Shown: positions 1-8,901 of the stretch, piece by piece
How positions within the stretch are numbered: the stretch's first letter is position 1
How the letters are laid out: each line of letters opens with the position of its first letter
Assembly (NCBI RefSeq): GCF_000718775.1
Contig: NZ_JOCB01000026.1
Span: forward strand, 1 to 64,000
Origin: Streptomyces sp. NRRL S-31
GTDB lineage: Bacteria; Actinomycetota; Actinomycetes; Streptomycetales; Streptomycetaceae
DNA length: 64,000 nucleotides
Direction of reading: 5' to 3'
Translations under genes and position numbers: made by a program
Notes under the pieces: generated by a model
Databases searched by the model: none
The model's input: only the letters and a program-made list of their open reading frames with translations
What the model was told of the DNA's origin: nothing

Positions 1-37
<37 letters not shown>

Positions 38-42
38 GCCGT

Positions 43-73
43 ACGGCGGGCCGGGCAGGGCCCGGCCCGCCGT
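43..73 (-). terminator. Rho-independent-type hairpin
   Basis: A perfect 14-bp GC-rich stem (43-56 with 60-73) and 3-nt loop lies exactly at the stop codon of the minus-strand gene ending at 73. There is no U tract, which is usual for Streptomyces terminators. Confidence 0.6.
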
Positions 74-501
74 CAGATACGGCCCTTGGTCAAGCGGGTG
101 AGCGGACCGTGCGGGTGGCGCTCGGCCCGGCGGCCCAGCGCGTACGACACCGCGCTCAGCGCCGTGAGGCCCGCGCCCACGCCGGCCGCGAGCAGCTTGC
201 GGTGCGCGACCACCGTCCAGGCGGCCTTCGCCGTGGTCGTGACCTGAGCCGACGCCGCGACCAGTGCCTTGCGCCCCGACTCCAGGCCACGGGCCGCCGT
301 GTGGGCGACGGTGCCGGTCGCCTCGGCCGCCCGTTCGGTGCCCTTCTTCACGGCGGACACCGCGTCGTCGGTGCTCTGCGCCGCCTTCTTCGCCGCGCGT
401 CCGGCCGACGCCGTCACCCGGTCCGTCGTCCCCCGGGCCTCGGAGGCGGTCCTCGCCACCGTCGCGGCCTTCCGGTTCGTCGTGTCGTTCGTTTCCGTCA
501 T
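73..501 (-). CDS. Small Ala/Lys/Thr-rich protein with one C-terminal membrane segment
   Basis: This 142-aa protein is of unrecognised family. Its first 95 residues are low-complexity, rich in A, K, T and R, and probably form a long amphipathic helix resembling apolipoprotein- or histone-like tails. A short hydrophobic stretch near residues 105-122 (HRKLLAAGVGAGLTALSAVS) could anchor it in the membrane, and the C-terminus is basic. The ATG at 501 overlaps the stop of the upstream radical-SAM gene (ATGA), so it is translationally coupled to the relic STM4011 locus. A hairpin follows directly. Function unknown. Coding is supported by GC3 bias and the coupled start. Confidence 0.6.
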   Translation of the reverse strand: MTETNDTTNRKAATVARTASEARGTTDRVTASAGRAAKKAAQSTDDAVSAVKKGTERAAEATGTVAHTAARGLESGRKALVAASAQVTTTAKAAWTVVAHRKLLAAGVGAGLTALSAVSYALGRRAERHPHGPLTRLTKGRI

Positions 502-1391
502 GGGCTCCGCGTTGCCCGTGGCCGCGCGGACAAACGTGCCGGTCCCCCGTACCCCGCCGGGACGCGCTCCAGGACGCCGCCCGCGAACTCGTCGTAGAGC
601 GGGAGGGTTTCGAGGTGGACGTAGCCGATGTGGCAGTCGCACACGGCGAGCGGGCAGGGACGCGGGCGGAGCGCCGACCGGTAGGAGCCGTCGTAGAGGT
701 TGCCCAGTTCGGTACGGACGAAGTGGCAGCGGCGGACGGTGCCGTCGCCGTCGACCGAGACGACCGACTCGCCGGTGCGGCAGGGCAGTCCGGCGCTGGC
801 GTGCGGATGGCGGCTGTAGGGGAACAGCGGGTCCAGGTCCGTCCACGCGGCGGCGGCCGCGTCGTCGTAGGTGTGCCCCTCGGCGGCGTTCACCCACAGG
901 TAGACGTGGTCGGGCAGGTCGGCGCGGAGCCGGCGGGCGTGGTCCAGGTGGCCGGGCAGTCCCACGATGCCGACGCTGTACCGGACGCCCCGCGCGGCGA
1001 GGTCGCGGCACTTGGCCAGGAAACGGTCGTACGGGGTCTGTCCGGGGTGGTACGTGCACCACAGGGCCACGGTGCCGGGGTCGGCGTCGTCCAGCCAGGC
1101 CGTGCGGCAGCTGAGGTTGGTCTGGATGGCGACGCGCCGTACGTGCGGCAGGCGGGACAGGTCCACCAGGGCCCGCCGGTACCAGGAGCGGACCAGTCCC
1201 TCGCCCCACGGCGTGAACAGCACCGACAGGCGGTCGCCGGTCCGGGCGGCGGCCCACGCGGTGAAACGCTCCAGGGCCGCGCGGTCGGCGCGCAGTCGGG
1301 CCGTGCTGTCGCGCCGCTTGGCGAACGGGCAGTAGGGGCAGTCGTAGTCGCAGGAGGCGAGCGGGCCGCGGTAGAGGATCGTCAGGTCCAC
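498..1391 (-). CDS. STM4011-type radical SAM protein
   Basis: This 297-aa protein has the radical-SAM cluster signature CX3CX2C near its N-terminus (SCDYDCPYCPF, residues about 14-24). The three cysteines bind the 4Fe-4S cluster that cleaves S-adenosylmethionine. A Cys-rich C-terminal segment (CPLAVCDCHIGYVHL) may hold a second cluster. Length and motifs match the STM4011 family, which normally sits in a conserved STM4011-STM4015 locus with a second radical SAM protein, STM4013 and the STM4014 ATP-grasp protein; the substrate of that locus is unknown. The GTG at 1391 starts the family N-terminus. Here only STM4014 accompanies it. The 57-bp gap upstream carries what looks like the 3' tail of a lost neighbour, so the system may no longer work. 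Confidence 0.75.
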   Translation of the reverse strand: MDLTILYRGPLASCDYDCPYCPFAKRRDSTARLRADRAALERFTAWAAARTGDRLSVLFTPWGEGLVRSWYRRALVDLSRLPHVRRVAIQTNLSCRTAWLDDADPGTVALWCTYHPGQTPYDRFLAKCRDLAARGVRYSVGIVGLPGHLDHARRLRADLPDHVYLWVNAAEGHTYDDAAAAAWTDLDPLFPYSRHPHASAGLPCRTGESVVSVDGDGTVRRCHFVRTELGNLYDGSYRSALRPRPCPLAVCDCHIGYVHLETLPLYDEFAGGVLERVPAGYGGPARLSARPRATRSP

Positions 1392-1400
1392 GCGGGCCGC

Positions 1401-1448
1401 CTACTTGCGCTCGTACGCGGCCATCGCGGCCCGTGCGCGGGTGTCGGG
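1401..1448 (-). pseudogene. Possible 3' remnant of a deleted STM4012/STM4013-like gene
   Basis: Between STM4014 and STM4011 a short minus-strand frame reads PDTRARAAMAAYERK and ends with TAG at 1401-1403. It has strong GC3 bias but no start of its own. In complete loci other genes lie between these two, so this may be the last codons of a deleted member. The stretch is short, so this is an inference from context and composition. Confidence 0.35.
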
Positions 1449-2486
1449 TCAGGCGATGGCATGGACGGTTCCCGTTTCGTGTCGGTGCGGGTGCGGTGCG
1501 CGGGGGTGCCGGGCGAGGGCCGCGGCGGCCTGGGCCGCGTAGGTGTCCCGGCCCTCGGCGCCGCTGCCGGGCAGGCCGGTGAGCCGGGGCAGCAGATCGC
1601 CGAAGGCGTTGACCTCGCCGACGGCCACCCGGTGCCAGCCGGTCGCCGGCAGCAGGTCGACGCCGACGCACAGGGTGCGCGGGAAGCACGCCGCGGCCTG
1701 TTCGCAGACTCCGAGGACGTCCGTCCAGCGGGCGCCGGCCCGCTCCACGGCGGCCCGGGCGTCGTCCAGGTCGCCGCGGAGGCCGCCGAGGTGGAGGTTG
1801 GTCAGCGGCGAGGTGCTGGTGCGCACGACGGCGTGCGTGGCCCGCCCGGCGACCACGACGACCCGCAGGTCGGCGGAGCGGCCCCGCTGGGCGGCCTTGG
1901 GCAGCCAGCGCTCCAGGTGCAGCCCGTCGGGGGCCAGCGCGTCGACGACGGCCGCGATCTGCCGCTCCTCGTGGTAGCGGCGGACCCGCAGGGAGTTGTA
2001 CAGCCGCCCGTCCGGGGCGAGTTCGGCGGAGGTGGTGGCGCGGATCCGGCCGCCGCCCGCCGACTCGACCGCGAGCACACCGGACGCGGACGAGCCGTGC
2101 GCGAGTTTCACGAACAGCCGGGGCATCCGGTGCTCCCGCATCAGGGCGCGCACGTCGTCCCAGCCGCGGACGGGTGGCGCGTCGGCGCCGGAGGTGGGCG
2201 AGTACGGGACGGGGACGCCCGCGCCCGCCAGTACGGCGTGGCAGCGGCGTTTGTCGAACAGGACGGCGAGTTCGTCCGGGTCGTCCAGGCGGACGCCGCC
2301 GCGCAGACCGTGTACCGCGGACGTCAGCGAGGCGTACCAGCGGGCCGAGCCCTCCACCCGGGTGGGGTCACCGGGGCCGCGCAGCAGCCGGTCGACGTCG
2401 GCGTTCTCGCCCGGGCCATGCTGCTGCTCCCCGAGCCGGATCGAACGCGGTCTGATGTCGGCAGTTCTACCAACAGGCACTGACAA
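1449..2486 (-). CDS. STM4014-type ATP-grasp protein, 5' end apparently lost
   Basis: The 345-aa frame resembles the STM4014 family of ATP-grasp-like proteins linked to STM4011. ATP-grasp features are visible: a LFVKLAHGSSASGV-type nucleotide loop (about residues 120-135), a LHLERWLPKA strand and a C-terminal GVDLLP...VGEVNAFGDLL metal-binding segment. The first ~20 residues (MSVPVGRTADIRPRSIRLGE) do not look like a proper N-terminus. From about GPGENADVDRLL onward the sequence is well formed, which implies that the usual N-terminal ~50-60 residues are gone. The ATG at 2486 has no convincing ribosome-binding site. The gene is probably truncated at a recombination junction that also broke a PepSY gene. 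Confidence 0.6.
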   Translation of the reverse strand: MSVPVGRTADIRPRSIRLGEQQHGPGENADVDRLLRGPGDPTRVEGSARWYASLTSAVHGLRGGVRLDDPDELAVLFDKRRCHAVLAGAGVPVPYSPTSGADAPPVRGWDDVRALMREHRMPRLFVKLAHGSSASGVLAVESAGGGRIRATTSAELAPDGRLYNSLRVRRYHEERQIAAVVDALAPDGLHLERWLPKAAQRGRSADLRVVVVAGRATHAVVRTSTSPLTNLHLGGLRGDLDDARAAVERAGARWTDVLGVCEQAAACFPRTLCVGVDLLPATGWHRVAVGEVNAFGDLLPRLTGLPGSGAEGRDTYAAQAAAALARHPRAPHPHRHETGTVHAIA

Positions 2487-2545
2487 CGAGGGGCGGCGGG
2501 GCCGCCCGGCCGCCCGGGGTTCCCCGGGGTCGTCCTCGTCCGGTC

Positions 2546-2796
2546 GCCGCGCCGGCCTCGCCCTCGGCCGGCGCGAGCGGTCTCACGGAGGACCGGACGG
2601 AGCGGAAGGCGCTCCTGCCCGAGGCGGGAACCGGCTACGAGGAGGCGCTCCGCGCCGCGGTGGCGACGGTGCCGGGGGCGAAGCCGGTCGCCGTCGAACT
2701 CAAGGGTGCGCCCGGCCGGCCCGGTGGAAGGCCCGGGTGGCGACGGCCGACGGCACCGCCCGCACCGTCCGGATCGACTCGGTCAGCCGTGCGGCT
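2546..2796 (+). pseudogene. Broken PepSY-domain protein remnant
   Basis: Frame 2 reads an Ala/Pro/Ser linker then GYEEALRAAVATVPGAKPVA and VELK, which is the first half of a PepSY domain. After about base 2703 the homology moves to frame 1, with WKARVATADGTARTVRID, the second half of the domain. No start codon, signal peptide or lipobox is available upstream. A frameshift plus a missing 5' end make this a pseudogene. It abuts the truncated STM4014 gene head to head. Confidence 0.6.
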
Positions 2797-2887
2797 CGCC
2801 CGGCCGCTGCTGCGCGACCCTGGTCATGTGTGCCCGGCACGGGCCGGGGAACCTGGTTCGCCCGGCTTCCCGGGGAGAGGAGTCCAC

Positions 2888-4405
2888 GTGACAGCGTCGA
2901 CGTCGGCGGCGGGCGGTCCGGGACCGGAGGCCCCGCAGGACGGGTACGAGCCCGATCCGCAGCGGTGGCGCGCCCTGTGGGTCACGCTGGTGGCCGGCTT
3001 CATGAGCCTCCTAGACGTCACGATCGTCGCGGTCGCCCTGCCCACCGTCCAGCGCGAGCTGCACGCCACGCCCGCGCAGGTGCAGTGGGTGGTCTCCGGC
3101 TACGCCCTGAGCTTCGCCCTCGCCCTCGTCACCGCGGGCCGTCTCGGCGACGCCCTGGACCGGCGCCGCATCTTCCTGCTGGCCCTCAGCGGCTTCGTGG
3201 TCTTCAGCGCGGCCTGCGGCGCGGCCCCCGACATCACGCTGCTGGTGGCGGCCCGCCTCGCCCAGGGCCTGGCGGCCGGCTTCATGGCGCCCCAGAACTC
3301 GGCGCTGATCCAGCAGATGTTCCGCGGCGCCGAGCGCGGCCGCGCCTTCGGCTTCTTCGGCGCCACCGTCGGCATCTCCTCCGCCGCCGGTCCGATCACC
3401 GGCGGCGCCATCCTCGCCCTCGCCTCCGGCGCCCAGGGCTGGCGGTGGATCTTCTACGTCAACGTGCCCATCGGCATCCTCGCCGTACTGCTCGGCCGCC
3501 GGCTGCTGCCGCGCACCCGGCGCTCCGGGCGGGGCCGCGTGGACCTGCCCGGCGTGCTGCTGCTCGGTCTCGGTGTCCTCGCGCTCATGTACCCGCTGGT
3601 CCTGGCGGACTCCGGCGGCATCGGCCGGCTGTGGTGGCTGTTCCCCGCCGGTGCCGCGGTCCTCGCCGTCTTCACCTGGTGGCAGCGCCGTCTCGTCGCC
3701 CGGGGCGCCCAGCCGCTGCTCGACCCACGCCTGTTCACCACCGTGCGCGGCTACGCCGTCGGGGCCGGCATCGGCACGCTGTACTTCGTCGGCTTCAGCG
3801 GTGTCTGGCTGGTCTTCGCCCTGTTCTACCAGCGCGGGCTCGACTTCTCCCCGCTCCGCTCCGGCCTCGCCGTCACCCCGTTCGCCCTCGGCTCGGCGAG
3901 CGCGGCCGTGGTCTCCGGCCGGCTGGTGGACCGGTACGGCCGGCTGCTCACCGTCTGCGGCCTCGCGGGCGTCGTCACGGGGCTGGGCGGTACGGCGCTG
4001 CTGCTCCGCTTCGTGCCGCCGCACCTCGCCTGGTGGGTCGCCGCCCCGGTCCTCTTCCTCGGCGGTGTCGGCAGCGGCTTCGTGGTCTCACCGAACATCA
4101 CGATGACCCTGCGGGACGTGCCCGTGCGCATGGCGGGGGCGGCCGGCGGCGCGCTCCAGACCGGGCAGCGGCTGGGCGCCGCGCTGGGGACCGCCGCCCT
4201 GCCCGGCCTCTTCTACCTGGTGCTCGGCCGGAGCGGCGACTACCGCGGCGCCCTCGTCACCGCGCTGGGCGCCGCGCTCGCCGGGATGGCCGCGTCGCTG
4301 GCCCTGGCGACGTTCGACTGGCGGCGCGACCGGCGGACGACCGGGCCGCGCCGCAAGTGCCCGGACGAGGTGGCCGACGACTCCGTGCACGCCCGGCGCA
4401 CCTGA
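2888..4405 (+). CDS. DHA2-family MFS drug exporter (14 TM)
   Basis: This 505-aa inner-membrane protein belongs to the major facilitator superfamily, DHA2 group, which exports drugs by proton antiport. Visible motifs are LLDVTIVAVALPTVQREL in TM1 (motif D1), WVVSGYALS in TM2, GRLGDALDRRRIF (motif A) between TM2 and TM3, and a TM5 antiporter-type GPITGGAI segment. About 14 hydrophobic segments are present. GTG at 2888 is chosen because GGAGAGGAG lies 5-13 bases upstream and the protein then starts at the family N-terminus; the open frame extends further up through the PepSY remnant. A 17-bp hairpin follows. The substrate cannot be told. Confidence 0.88.
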   Translation: MTASTSAAGGPGPEAPQDGYEPDPQRWRALWVTLVAGFMSLLDVTIVAVALPTVQRELHATPAQVQWVVSGYALSFALALVTAGRLGDALDRRRIFLLALSGFVVFSAACGAAPDITLLVAARLAQGLAAGFMAPQNSALIQQMFRGAERGRAFGFFGATVGISSAAGPITGGAILALASGAQGWRWIFYVNVPIGILAVLLGRRLLPRTRRSGRGRVDLPGVLLLGLGVLALMYPLVLADSGGIGRLWWLFPAGAAVLAVFTWWQRRLVARGAQPLLDPRLFTTVRGYAVGAGIGTLYFVGFSGVWLVFALFYQRGLDFSPLRSGLAVTPFALGSASAAVVSGRLVDRYGRLLTVCGLAGVVTGLGGTALLLRFVPPHLAWWVAAPVLFLGGVGSGFVVSPNITMTLRDVPVRMAGAAGGALQTGQRLGAALGTAALPGLFYLVLGRSGDYRGALVTALGAALAGMAASLALATFDWRRDRRTTGPRRKCPDEVADDSVHARRT

Positions 4406-4427
4406 CGTACCTCCGGACGCGGCCGGG

Positions 4428-4465
4428 CCCCCGATGGCCCCGCCGGGCGGCGGGGCCATCGGGGG
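4428..4465 (+). terminator. Strong hairpin terminator after MFS gene
   Basis: A perfect 17-bp inverted repeat (4428-4444 with 4449-4465) with a GGGC loop lies 23 bases after the exporter stop codon. Confidence 0.8.
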
Positions 4466-4570
4466 CCATCAGGGTGGACCCGGCCCGTGTCGGGAGGCCG
4501 GCGCACGCGTGGTTGGTCATGCTGGGCCGGGAGCGGCACCCTTCGCGGCGACGGCGACAAGGAGCACGGC

Positions 4571-4786
4571 ATGCCGACGGACCCGGTCGAACGATTCCTG
4601 GCGGCGCTGACCCCCGGCCACCGGGAGAGCGTCGGCGCACGGCCGCGCGAGGAGCAGGAACGGCTCGCGGCGGCCTGGGAGCGGGAGCTGGAGGCGGACG
4701 ACGAGCTGGACACCCTGGACGAGCTGTCCCCGGCGGCGGCGGAGGCCGAGGCGGCCCGCCGCGTCCTGGAGCGCGGCACCGGCTGA
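4571..4786 (+). CDS. Small acidic hypothetical protein
   Basis: A 71-aa soluble, strongly acidic protein, predicted all-helical, with a Glu/Ala-rich C-terminal half (DELDTLDELSPAAAEAEAAR). The ATG at 4571 is preceded by AAGGAGCA with suitable spacing. GC3 bias supports coding. It stands alone between the exporter terminator and the convergent htpG gene. Family not recognised. Confidence 0.6.
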   Translation: MPTDPVERFLAALTPGHRESVGARPREEQERLAAAWERELEADDELDTLDELSPAAAEAEAARRVLERGTG

Positions 4787-4801
4787 CACCGCGCGCCTGG
4801 C

Positions 4802-4867
4802 CCCGTGCGGCCCGAGCGCCTGGTACCCGTGCGGTCCGAGCGCCTGGTACCCGTGCGGTCCGAGCGC
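4802..4867. repeat. 24-bp direct tandem repeat, 2.75 copies
   Basis: Units at 4802-4825, 4826-4849 and 4850-4867 differ at one base. Each contains GGTACC-like and GTGCGG elements. The repeat lies between the small acidic gene and the 3' end of htpG and is not inside a convincing gene. Confidence 0.85.
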
Positions 4868-4970
4868 GGGGCCGCCGCCGGCCCCGGCGCCTCCCGGCAC
4901 CGTCCACCGGCACCGGGTGCCGCCGAGGTGATCCCCGGCGGCACCCGGCGTACGCACGCCCGGCGGCGCG

Positions 4971-6872
4971 TTACAGCGCGCGTTCCATGCGGTCCGCCAT
5001 CAGCTTGACGAAGCGGGCCGGCTCCTTGGGCTGGCCGCCCTCGGCGAGCACCGCCAGGCCGTGCAGCAGCTCGACGGTCCCGGCCAGCTCCGTGCGGTCC
5101 TCGCGCTCCTTGTACGCCTGGTTGAGGCCCTTCACCAGCTGGTGGTCCGGGTTGAGCTCCAGGATCCGCTTGGCCCGGGGCACCTCCTGGCCCATCGAGC
5201 GGTACATGTTCTCCAGCGCCGGGGTGAGGTCGTTCGCGTCGGAGACGACGCAGGCCGGGGAGACGGTGAGCCGGGAGGACAGGCGGACCTCCTTGATCTC
5301 CTCGTCCAGCTGCTCCTTCATCCAGCCCAGCAGCCCGGCGTACTCCTCGGACCGCTTCTCCCGCTCGTCGTCGGCCTCCTCCTCGCCCTCGGTGCCGAGG
5401 TCGATCCGGCCCTTGGCGACGGACCGCAGCTTCTTGCCCTCGTACTCGCCGACGGCGTCGGCCCACACCTCGTCGACGGGGTCGGTGAGCAGCAGCACCT
5501 CGATGCCCCGGTCCCGGAACGCCTCCATGTGCGGGGAGCTCTCGATGCTCTGCCGGGATTCGCCGGTCAGGTAGTAGATGTCCTCCTGGCCCTCCTCCAT
5601 CCGCTCCACGTACTGCTTGAGCGTGGTCGGCTCGGTGTCGTGGTGCGTGCTGGCGAACGAGGCGACGGCGAGGATGGCGTCGCGGTTCTCCGTGTCGGTG
5701 ACCAGCCCCTCCTTCAGGACGGTGCCGAACTCCCGCCAGAAGGTGGCGTACCGGTCCTGGTCCTTGGCCATCAGGTCCTTGACCGTGGACAGCACCTTCT
5801 TCGTCAGCCGCCGCCGCATCATCTCGATGTGGCGGTCCTGCTGGAGGATCTCGCGGGACACGTTCAGCGACAGGTCCGCCGCGTCCACGACGCCCTTGAC
5901 GAAGCGCAGGTACGGCGGGAGCAGCGCCTCGCACTCCTCCATGATGAGCACGCGCTTGACGTACAGCTGGAGGCCGCGCTTGAAGTCCCGCGTGAACAGG
6001 TCGTACGGGGCGTGCTCGGGCAGGAACAGCAGGGCCTGGTACTCGAAGGTGCCCTCCGCCTGGAGCCGGATCGTCTCCAGCGGGTCGCGCCGGTCATGGC
6101 CGATGTGCTTGTACAGCTCGTGGTACTCGTCGTCGGAGACCTCGTCGCGGGGCCGCGCCCACAGCGCTTTCATGGAGTTGAGCGTCTCGGGCTCGGGCGT
6201 CTCCTCGCCCTCGCCGGTCTTCTCGGGCACCATCCGGACGGGCCAGGTGATGAAGTCCGAGTACCGCTTGATGATCTCCCTGATCTTCCACGGGGAGGTG
6301 TAGTCGTGGAGCTGGTTCTCCGGGTCGGCCGGCTTGAGGTGGAGCGTGACCGAGGTGCCCTGCGGAGCGTTGTCGACCGTCTCCAGCGTGTAGGTGCCCT
6401 CGCCCCGCGACGTCCACCGGGTGCCCCGGTCCTCCCCGGCCCGCCGGGTCAGCAGGGTGACCTCGTCGGCCACCATGAAGCCGGAGTAGAACCCGACGCC
6501 GAACTGGCCGATCAGCCCCTCCTCACCGGCCGCGTCCCTCGCTTCCCGCAGCTCCTGGAGGAACTGGGCGGTGCCCGAGTTGGCGATCGTGCCGATGAGC
6601 CGCCCCACCTCCTCGTACGACATCCCGATGCCGTTGTCCCGCACGGTGAGCGTACGGGCTTCCCGGTCGATGTCGATGTCGATGTGCAGGTCGGACACGT
6701 CGGCGTCGAGCCCGTCGTCCCACAGCTTCTCCAGGCGCAGCTTGTCCAGCGCGTCGGAGGCGTTGGACACGAGCTCCCGCAGGAAAACATCCTTGTTCGA
6801 GTAGACCGAGTGGATCATCAGCTGGAGCAGCTGACGGGCCTCTACCTGGAACTCAAACGTCTCGGTCGGCAT
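4971..6872 (-). CDS. htpG: Molecular chaperone HtpG (bacterial Hsp90)
   Basis: This 633-aa protein is of full family length. The N-terminal GHKL ATPase is intact: [14 protein letters not shown] (residues about 34-47, catalytic Glu and Mg-binding Asn), DNGIGM (about 78-83) and the GQFGVGFYS lid loop (about 120-128). Middle and C-terminal dimerisation domains follow and end in MADRMERAL. HtpG is a cytosolic ATP-dependent chaperone that remodels client proteins with DnaK. ATG at 6872 has GAGG 13 bases upstream. The gene is monocistronic and divergent from the SRPBCC gene. No CIRCE or HAIR operator was seen in the 252-bp upstream region. Confidence 0.95.
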
Positions 6873-7124
6873 GTTCGCGATACCTCACAGGTCCCGTTGC
6901 CTGAACTGGGTGCAGACACTGTAAAACACCACGTCAGGCAGGTGACCGGAGAGGGCGGTCGGTGGCTGGAACCATACCGTGCGGCACGGCTCGGCGGTGA
7001 TCGGCTTCCGCGGTCATGACCGGCGGCCGTCCGGGTACCCGGCTGGTCCGGCCGGTTCGCCACGACGGCGGCCGGGCCGCGCGGAGTCGGACCGCGAGAA
7101 GACCGCGAGAAGGGAGACACGGAG

Positions 7125-7601
7125 ATGAGCACGGTGAAGGAAGCGGTGGAGGTCGACGTCCCCGTGCACACCGCGTACAACCAGTGGACGCAGTTCGAGA
7201 GCTTCCCGAAGTTCATGGAAGGCGTCGAGCGGGTGACACAGCTGGACGACCGGCACAACCACTGGACCATGAAGGTCGGCGGGGTCCGGCGGGAGTTCGA
7301 CACCGAGATCGTCGACCAGCTGGCCGACGAGCGGATCACCTGGCGTACCATCAGCGGTGACACCCGCCAGAAGGGCACCGTCCACTTCGAGCGCCTGGAC
7401 GACAGCCACACCAAGGTGGAGCTGGTCATGGACGTCGAGCCCAGCGGTGCCGTGGAGAAGGCCGCCGACCTGATCGGCACGATCGACCGGCGCGTCAAGG
7501 GCGACATGCGGCGGTTCAAGGAGTACATCGAGGAGCGGGGCGCCGAGTCCGGCGCGTGGCGCGGCCGGATCGAGCCCGGCGGCGCGGGCCCGGGCCGGTG
7601 A
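7125..7601 (+). CDS. SRPBCC/COQ10-like lipid-binding protein
   Basis: This 158-aa cytosolic protein has the START/SRPBCC fold. The pattern is diagnostic for the polyketide-cyclase/coenzyme-Q-binding group: VDVPVHTAYNQWTQFESFPKF at the N-terminus, then a WTMKVGG strand, WRTISG, and the GTVHFERL...TKVELVMDVEP strands. A long C-terminal helix carries VKGDMRRFKEYIEER. Streptomyces carry many copies, often induced by stress, and the ligand is unknown. A GAGAAGGGAG ribosome-binding site precedes the ATG. A hairpin lies downstream at 7732-7773. Confidence 0.85.
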   Translation: MSTVKEAVEVDVPVHTAYNQWTQFESFPKFMEGVERVTQLDDRHNHWTMKVGGVRREFDTEIVDQLADERITWRTISGDTRQKGTVHFERLDDSHTKVELVMDVEPSGAVEKAADLIGTIDRRVKGDMRRFKEYIEERGAESGAWRGRIEPGGAGPGR

Positions 7602-7731
7602 TCACGGGACCACCGGCGCGCGGGGACCGGCCGGACCGGTGTCGGCCATGACCGGGCCGGCGGTCTCCCGAGGGGCTGTCGGCGCCCTCGTCACCGTCCC
7701 GCACGCGGCCGTCCCGCACCCGCCGGACGGC

Positions 7732-7773
7732 CGCGCCGGCCCCCGCGGTGTAGCCGCCGCGGGGGCCGGCGCG
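7732..7773. terminator. Hairpin in the 7602-7999 intergenic stretch
   Basis: A perfect 17-bp stem (7732-7748 with 7757-7773) and 8-nt loop lies within the 398-bp gap that separates the SRPBCC gene from the next operon. The rest of the gap holds a single TTGACG near 7892 without a matching -10 box. No other element was recognised. Confidence 0.6.
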
Positions 7774-7999
7774 CGTCCGGATGAGCGGGTCGACGGGCGG
7801 GGCGGCGCGGAGGGCGGCGGAACCCGCCGGCCGTCGGTGCCGCGCGGATGCCCGCCCCGGCCATGTTCAACGATCAACAAGTAACCGTGTGTTGACGCCC
7901 TCCGCTCGAGAACTCCCGCCCCGGGGCGCACGATGGACCCAGGGGGAACCCGGCACCGCGGACCGCGCCCCGGGCCGCGGGCGGCACGAGGAGGGCATC

Positions 8000-8890
8000 A
8001 TGACCCGCGCCGGAACCGTAGCCACGGCCCGCATGCCCGACACCGTCAAACCGGGCGGCCTGGAGTCGGAGAACCATCCCTGGAGGATCCGGCTGGTCGA
8101 GCATCCCGCGCGCTTCGAGTCACCGTTCTTCAAGGCCGCGAAACAGACGGCGCACAAGATCCTCGACCAGCTGGACGACGCGGATCTGCCCTACGGGCCC
8201 CGGCCCACCGGCTCCGAGCACTGGGAGATGCACCACGGGGGCAGCCTGTGGGTGATGACGAGGCGCGGCTGGCGGATGTACCGGGCCCGCGTGGGCATCG
8301 AGTGGAGCATGCAGTTCTGCGCCGACCCGGCGAAGGTCGACCGGCTGCGCCAGGACGCGGCCGAACTCGTGGCGGCCTTCCCCAAGACCCTGGACGCTCT
8401 GGCCGCGCTGGGCTACGACGAGGCCGCGGAACTGCTGCGCGAGCCGGTCAAGGACGCCGACGGCGTCGAGGCGTGGACCGACGGCCTGTTCAACGCGTGC
8501 GTGCCGATGAGCCGCGGCAACCACCAGGGCATCCTGCCGAAGGTGCCCGGTGAGCACCACTACCCGTGGCCGGTGAAGGGCGCGGACTTCGTCCGGTACG
8601 ACGACTTCCAGTTGTGGGTGACCCTGCCCGACGGAACGCACGGGGCCGTGACCCCCGTGGACCGGCGGGGGTCGGGTGACGGGCATGTGCGCCTGGTGCT
8701 CGCCCCCGAGGGCAGCCAGGCATCGGACACGCTGGCCACGGCACAGGAGCGCGGGCTGATGGCCGTGCTGCCGCCGAACAGCTCGGCCGCGCTCCAGGCG
8801 TTCGCCGGGCAGATCGGGCCGGGGCAGCGCACCGCGTCGGCGCCGACGGCCATGGGCGCGGCCGACGGCGACGGCGCCCCGGCGCGTTGA
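8000..8890 (+). CDS. Hypothetical actinobacterial protein, paired with DUF2235 gene
   Basis: This 296-aa soluble protein is not assigned to a family with a known function. It is rich in Trp and aromatic residues (EHWEMHHGGSLWVMTRRGWR around residues 73-92; NHQGILPKVPGEHHYPWPV near 175-193). No signal peptide or membrane segment is present. ATG at 8000 is chosen because GAGGAGGGC lies just upstream; an in-frame upstream extension to 7781 has no ribosome-binding site and poor composition. The stop lies 11 bases before the DUF2235 start, so the two are probably co-transcribed and may act together. Confidence 0.7.
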   Translation: MTRAGTVATARMPDTVKPGGLESENHPWRIRLVEHPARFESPFFKAAKQTAHKILDQLDDADLPYGPRPTGSEHWEMHHGGSLWVMTRRGWRMYRARVGIEWSMQFCADPAKVDRLRQDAAELVAAFPKTLDALAALGYDEAAELLREPVKDADGVEAWTDGLFNACVPMSRGNHQGILPKVPGEHHYPWPVKGADFVRYDDFQLWVTLPDGTHGAVTPVDRRGSGDGHVRLVLAPEGSQASDTLATAQERGLMAVLPPNSSAALQAFAGQIGPGQRTASAPTAMGAADGDGAPAR

Positions 8891-8901
8891 GGACGGCCCC
8901 C

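Noticed and set aside
4802..4867. Possible CRISPR repeat
   Set aside because: Units are contiguous with no spacers, only 2.75 copies and no cas genes.
6873..7124. Heat-shock operator (CIRCE or HAIR) upstream of htpG
   Set aside because: Neither inverted repeat could be found in the 252-bp divergent region.
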